Source: Acidobacteriota bacterium
Lineage (GTDB): Bacteria; Acidobacteriota; Terriglobia; Bryobacterales; Bryobacteraceae
Reading direction: 5' to 3'
NCBI GenBank assembly: GCA_021787555.1
Contig: JAJYLS010000017.1
Span: 1 to 34,919, forward strand
DNA: 34,919 bases
Made by a program: the position numbers and the translations under genes. The notes below the pieces were generated by a model. It was given only the letters and a program-made list of their open reading frames with translations. It ran no database searches and was not told the origin of the DNA. Positions 33,286-34,919 of this stretch are shown one piece after another. The first letter of the stretch is position 1; each line of letters starts with the position of its first letter.

Positions 33286-33630
33286 CTATCGGGGTTGGTG
33301 TTCCTGGAGGAGTTGCTCGAATTTGCGCCGCTGATCCTGGTTCAGCACCTGCTCGACGCGCTGCTTGCTGTCAGTGAGCACCGTGCGATAATACTGCCAG
33401 AAATCGTTGAGGATCGACTGCATCTGCTCGGACTGAGCCGGGGAGAGGTCGAGCTCTTTCTCCAGGCGCTCGAAATAGAGGGCCCTGCCCGCGGGCGAAT
33501 CGAAGGCCGGCTGGTGCAGGCGGGCCTGAACTCCCAGGTTCATGGCCACTGCTCCCGCCGCCGCGCCGCATAGGAACACCAGCACCAGCACGATGCCGGC
33601 GGCCAGCTTGGGACGAAGATCAGTGCTCAT
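33286..33630 (-). CDS. Membrane-anchored CpxP/Spy-like periplasmic protein
   Basis: A 114-aa protein. One N-terminal membrane helix (KLAAGIVLVLVFLCGAAAGA) is followed by a helical periplasmic domain with 'FERLEKELDLSPAQSEQMQS' and 'LNQDQRRKFEQLLQEH'. The L-x-L-x-P-x-Q and D-Q-R-x-K-F-E pattern is that of the Spy/CpxP/ZraP LTXXQ family, often chaperones or metal sensors of the envelope. It starts inside the end of the preceding reading frame (11-base overlap), so it belongs to the sigma/anti-sigma operon. Its position fits an envelope-stress feedback role. Confidence 0.75.
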   Translation of the reverse strand: MSTDLRPKLAAGIVLVLVFLCGAAAGAVAMNLGVQARLHQPAFDSPAGRALYFERLEKELDLSPAQSEQMQSILNDFWQYYRTVLTDSKQRVEQVLNQDQRRKFEQLLQEHQPR

Positions 33631-33766
33631 AGGCCGTCAGCGTAATGAGCATGTTGTCCGGAGCCGGGGCCGAATCCAATACGGGCGAATTCTCCTGCGC
33701 CATGATTGCCTCCGGCGAGGGGCCGACCGAATAGGCTTGGTCGCGCGAGATCAGATAGCTGCCCAT
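33620..33766 (-). CDS. Second half of the anti-sigma factor, or a coupled small protein (48 aa)
   Basis: Starts ATG at 33766 inside the stop of the anti-sigma frame (TGATG). It reads MGSYLISRDQAYSVGPSPEA and ends LITLTAYEH. The opening 'LMGSYLIS' completes the membrane helix begun by 'LAFTAWLLLA' in the other frame, so this may be the C-terminal part of a single anti-sigma protein joined by a -1 frameshift. Alternatively it is a separately translated coupled peptide. The stop overlaps the start of the CpxP-like gene by 11 bases. Confidence 0.5.
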   Translation of the reverse strand: MGSYLISRDQAYSVGPSPEAIMAQENSPVLDSAPAPDNMLITLTAYEH

Positions 33767-34080
33767 CAGGCCAGCAGGAGCCACGCGGTGAACGCGAGAC
33801 GGCGCGCGAACGCCGGATCGAACCAGAAGATGCCGGCGAGAAATGACTCGGCTCTGCGGGCACAGGTCTGCTCCATCACCCGGGCGCAAAACCCGGCATC
33901 TGGCTCCAGGACTACCTCGGATTCGAAGGACCGAAACAACTGCGAGATCTCCTGCATGCTGCGGACTTCTTCGCGGCACGTAGGACAGGAGCTAATGTGA
34001 ACATCCATGTCTCTCCGAGCAGCCGGTTCCAGCAACCCGGCCAAGTACTCTTCGAGGCTCTCCATCACTACCGCATGCAT
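33766..34080 (-). CDS. Zinc-type anti-sigma factor (HisCysCys), frame broken in the membrane helix
   Basis: A 104-aa cytoplasmic domain with the zinc-anti-sigma signature H28-x3-C32-x2-C35 (HISSCPTC), flanked by a leading helix (ESLEEYLAGLLEPAARRDM). This family holds ECF sigma factors inactive. The protein ends 'RRLAFTAWLLLA' ten residues into what should be the membrane helix. The other frame continues it (see 33620-33766). Start options are the ATG at 34080 or at 34065 (MESLEEY); the latter fits the family start better. It lies 99 bases downstream of the sigma factor. Confidence 0.75.
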   Translation of the reverse strand: MHAVVMESLEEYLAGLLEPAARRDMDVHISSCPTCREEVRSMQEISQLFRSFESEVVLEPDAGFCARVMEQTCARRAESFLAGIFWFDPAFARRLAFTAWLLLA

Positions 34081-34092
34081 AGGTTTCTTCCC

Positions 34093-34104
34093 TTACAAGT
34101 GTAA
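34093..34104. promoter_or_regulatory. Candidate BlaI/CopY-type operator upstream of the anti-sigma gene
   Basis: TTACA-AG-TGTAA is a perfect 5-2-5 inverted repeat 12 bases from the anti-sigma start. It contains TACA-N2-TGTA, the core bound by BlaI/MecI/CopY winged-helix repressors (family knowledge). Confidence 0.45.
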
Positions 34105-34130
34105 ATTACCACGCCAAAACTACATGCCCT

Positions 34131-34153
34131 GCGGGTCTTTTGCCCGCTTCGGG
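34131..34153 (-). other. Two mutually exclusive small hairpins between sigma and anti-sigma genes
   Basis: On the minus strand CCCG-AAG-CGGG (34153-34143) and GCGGG-N7-CCCGC (34147-34131) share the central GCGGG. There is no T-run, so it is not an ordinary terminator. The rest of the 99-base spacer holds the BlaI-like dyad. Confidence 0.25.
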
Positions 34154-34179
34154 ACATCCCACTGCGAGAATCATCCGGC

Positions 34180-34845
34180 TCACCCAGCGACCAGACCGGG
34201 GGCCCGATCCAGGCGTTGCGCCGCCTTGACCAGCTTTTGGCGCGCCCGGAAGAGCTTCACTTTGATGGTATTTTCGTTCATACCCGTCCGTTCCGCCAAT
34301 TCCTCTACGGAATAGCCCTCGACTTCCTTTAACATCAGCAACATACGCTCCTCTTCGGAGACCCTGGTGAGGAGCTTGAGAATGTAATCGCGGCTGGCGA
34401 GGCTGGCATCCACAGGGACCTGGCGGTCGACATTTGGCTCGGAATTCTCGACCCGCCGCACCTCGTCTTCGCTCAAATCGCTCTCGTAGACCAGCTTGCG
34501 GACCTTGCGCTTGCGCAGATAATCGAAACACTCGTTGACCGTGATTTTATAGATCCAGGTGATCAGCGAACTGCGGAAATCGAAGCTTTTCAGCGACAGG
34601 TAAACCTTTGCAAATACTTGCTGAGCAATATCTTCCACGTCATTGCGCTGGCGGACGATACCGTGGATGATGGAGAACACTTTGGACTGATAGCGCTCGA
34701 CGATTTCGCGAAAAGCGGCTTCCTCGCCGGCCTGCGCGCGCCGGACCAAAGCACCTTCCGGGGTGTTCTGATAGTCCACTCTAGATTTGGCGGCAACCTT
34801 GCTGCCGAATACAGGAAGTGGCAACGCGCCGGTAAGTGTTCCCAT
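34180..34845 (-). CDS. ECF-type RNA polymerase sigma factor
   Basis: A 221-aa sigma factor of the RpoE/ECF group. Region 2 (about residues 35-110) reads 'AGEEAAFREIVERYQSKVFS', 'VEDIAQQVFAKVYLSL' and 'ITWIYKITVNECFDYLRKRK' (-10 recognition). Region 4 (about 150-210) reads 'LTRVSEEERMLLMLKEVEGY' and 'SVEELAERTGMNENTIKVKL' with a helix-turn-helix for the -35. Regions 1 and 3 are absent, as expected. The ATG at 34845 gives a roughly 30-residue leader before region 2. It is followed by a zinc-type anti-sigma and a CpxP-like protein, so it probably answers envelope or metal stress and may activate its own operon. Confidence 0.92.
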   Translation of the reverse strand: MGTLTGALPLPVFGSKVAAKSRVDYQNTPEGALVRRAQAGEEAAFREIVERYQSKVFSIIHGIVRQRNDVEDIAQQVFAKVYLSLKSFDFRSSLITWIYKITVNECFDYLRKRKVRKLVYESDLSEDEVRRVENSEPNVDRQVPVDASLASRDYILKLLTRVSEEERMLLMLKEVEGYSVEELAERTGMNENTIKVKLFRARQKLVKAAQRLDRAPGLVAG

Positions 34846-34919
34846 ACACCGTTTCCGACGCGTACCGCTGTTCTCTGGTTTCAGGTACCGCCCTACACTA
34901 CGAAAGATAGCACGTGAAG

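Overview
The window is GC-rich and densely packed. It looks like the chromosome of a soil acidobacterium of the Bryobacterales / 'Candidatus Solibacter' kind. This is inferred from gene content: two very large Oar-like TonB-dependent receptors with an N-terminal carboxypeptidase-regulatory-like domain, several Tat-exported sulfatases and sugar enzymes, a SWIM-SNF2 helicase, an M13 peptidase relic, and housekeeping argS and serS. No phylogenetic marker gene is present, so the assignment stays tentative.

Layout. 1-2271: the 3' end of a peptide/nickel-type ABC importer (solute-binding protein and ATPase). 2292-5534: a SWIM-SNF2 helicase. 5577-9291: exported sugar-related enzymes (a GH29-like fucosidase, a sulfatase broken at its active site, a Gfo/Idh/MocA oxidoreductase, and a convergent mannonate-dehydratase-like protein), with a coiled-coil relic between them. 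9338-11815 (minus): a ParE/RHH toxin-antitoxin pair immediately upstream of argS. 11842-19830 (minus): a TonB-dependent receptor, then a sulfatase, rpiB and deoC joined by 4-base overlaps, then a GAF-GAF-PP2C phosphatase. 20056-23869: an HpcH/HpaI aldolase, a 46-residue zinc-ribbon-like protein, serS, an exported metallophosphoesterase and a DUF1801 protein. 23906-29667: a second receptor with a clear promoter and dyad, the remains of a receptor paralogue (promoter plus last 33 codons), and a third sulfatase. 29687-32052: an ABC exporter pair. 32108-32483: an internally deleted M13 peptidase. 32519-34845 (minus): a lipoprotein, a REP-like hairpin, and an ECF sigma / anti-sigma / CpxP-like envelope-stress cluster.

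How it fits together. The TonB receptors, sulfatases, fucosidase-like enzyme and oxidoreductases suggest uptake and trimming of sulfated or deoxysugar-rich glycans, with RpiB, DeoC and the HpcH-type aldolase acting on the released sugars or their acids. The strongest unusual signal is the rpiB-deoC pair. DeoC carries an N-terminal amphipathic helix like a bacterial-microcompartment encapsulation peptide plus a four-cysteine motif. RpiB carries an N-terminal EutQ-like segment and has Asp where the usual catalytic Cys sits. This resembles the 'sugar phosphate utilising' (SPU) microcompartment enzymes, yet no shell gene lies in the window. The other notable signals are the matched promoter/box pair of the two receptor loci, the REP-like hairpin, the anti-sigma frame break inside its membrane helix, and palindromic operator candidates at the toxin-antitoxin and anti-sigma genes.
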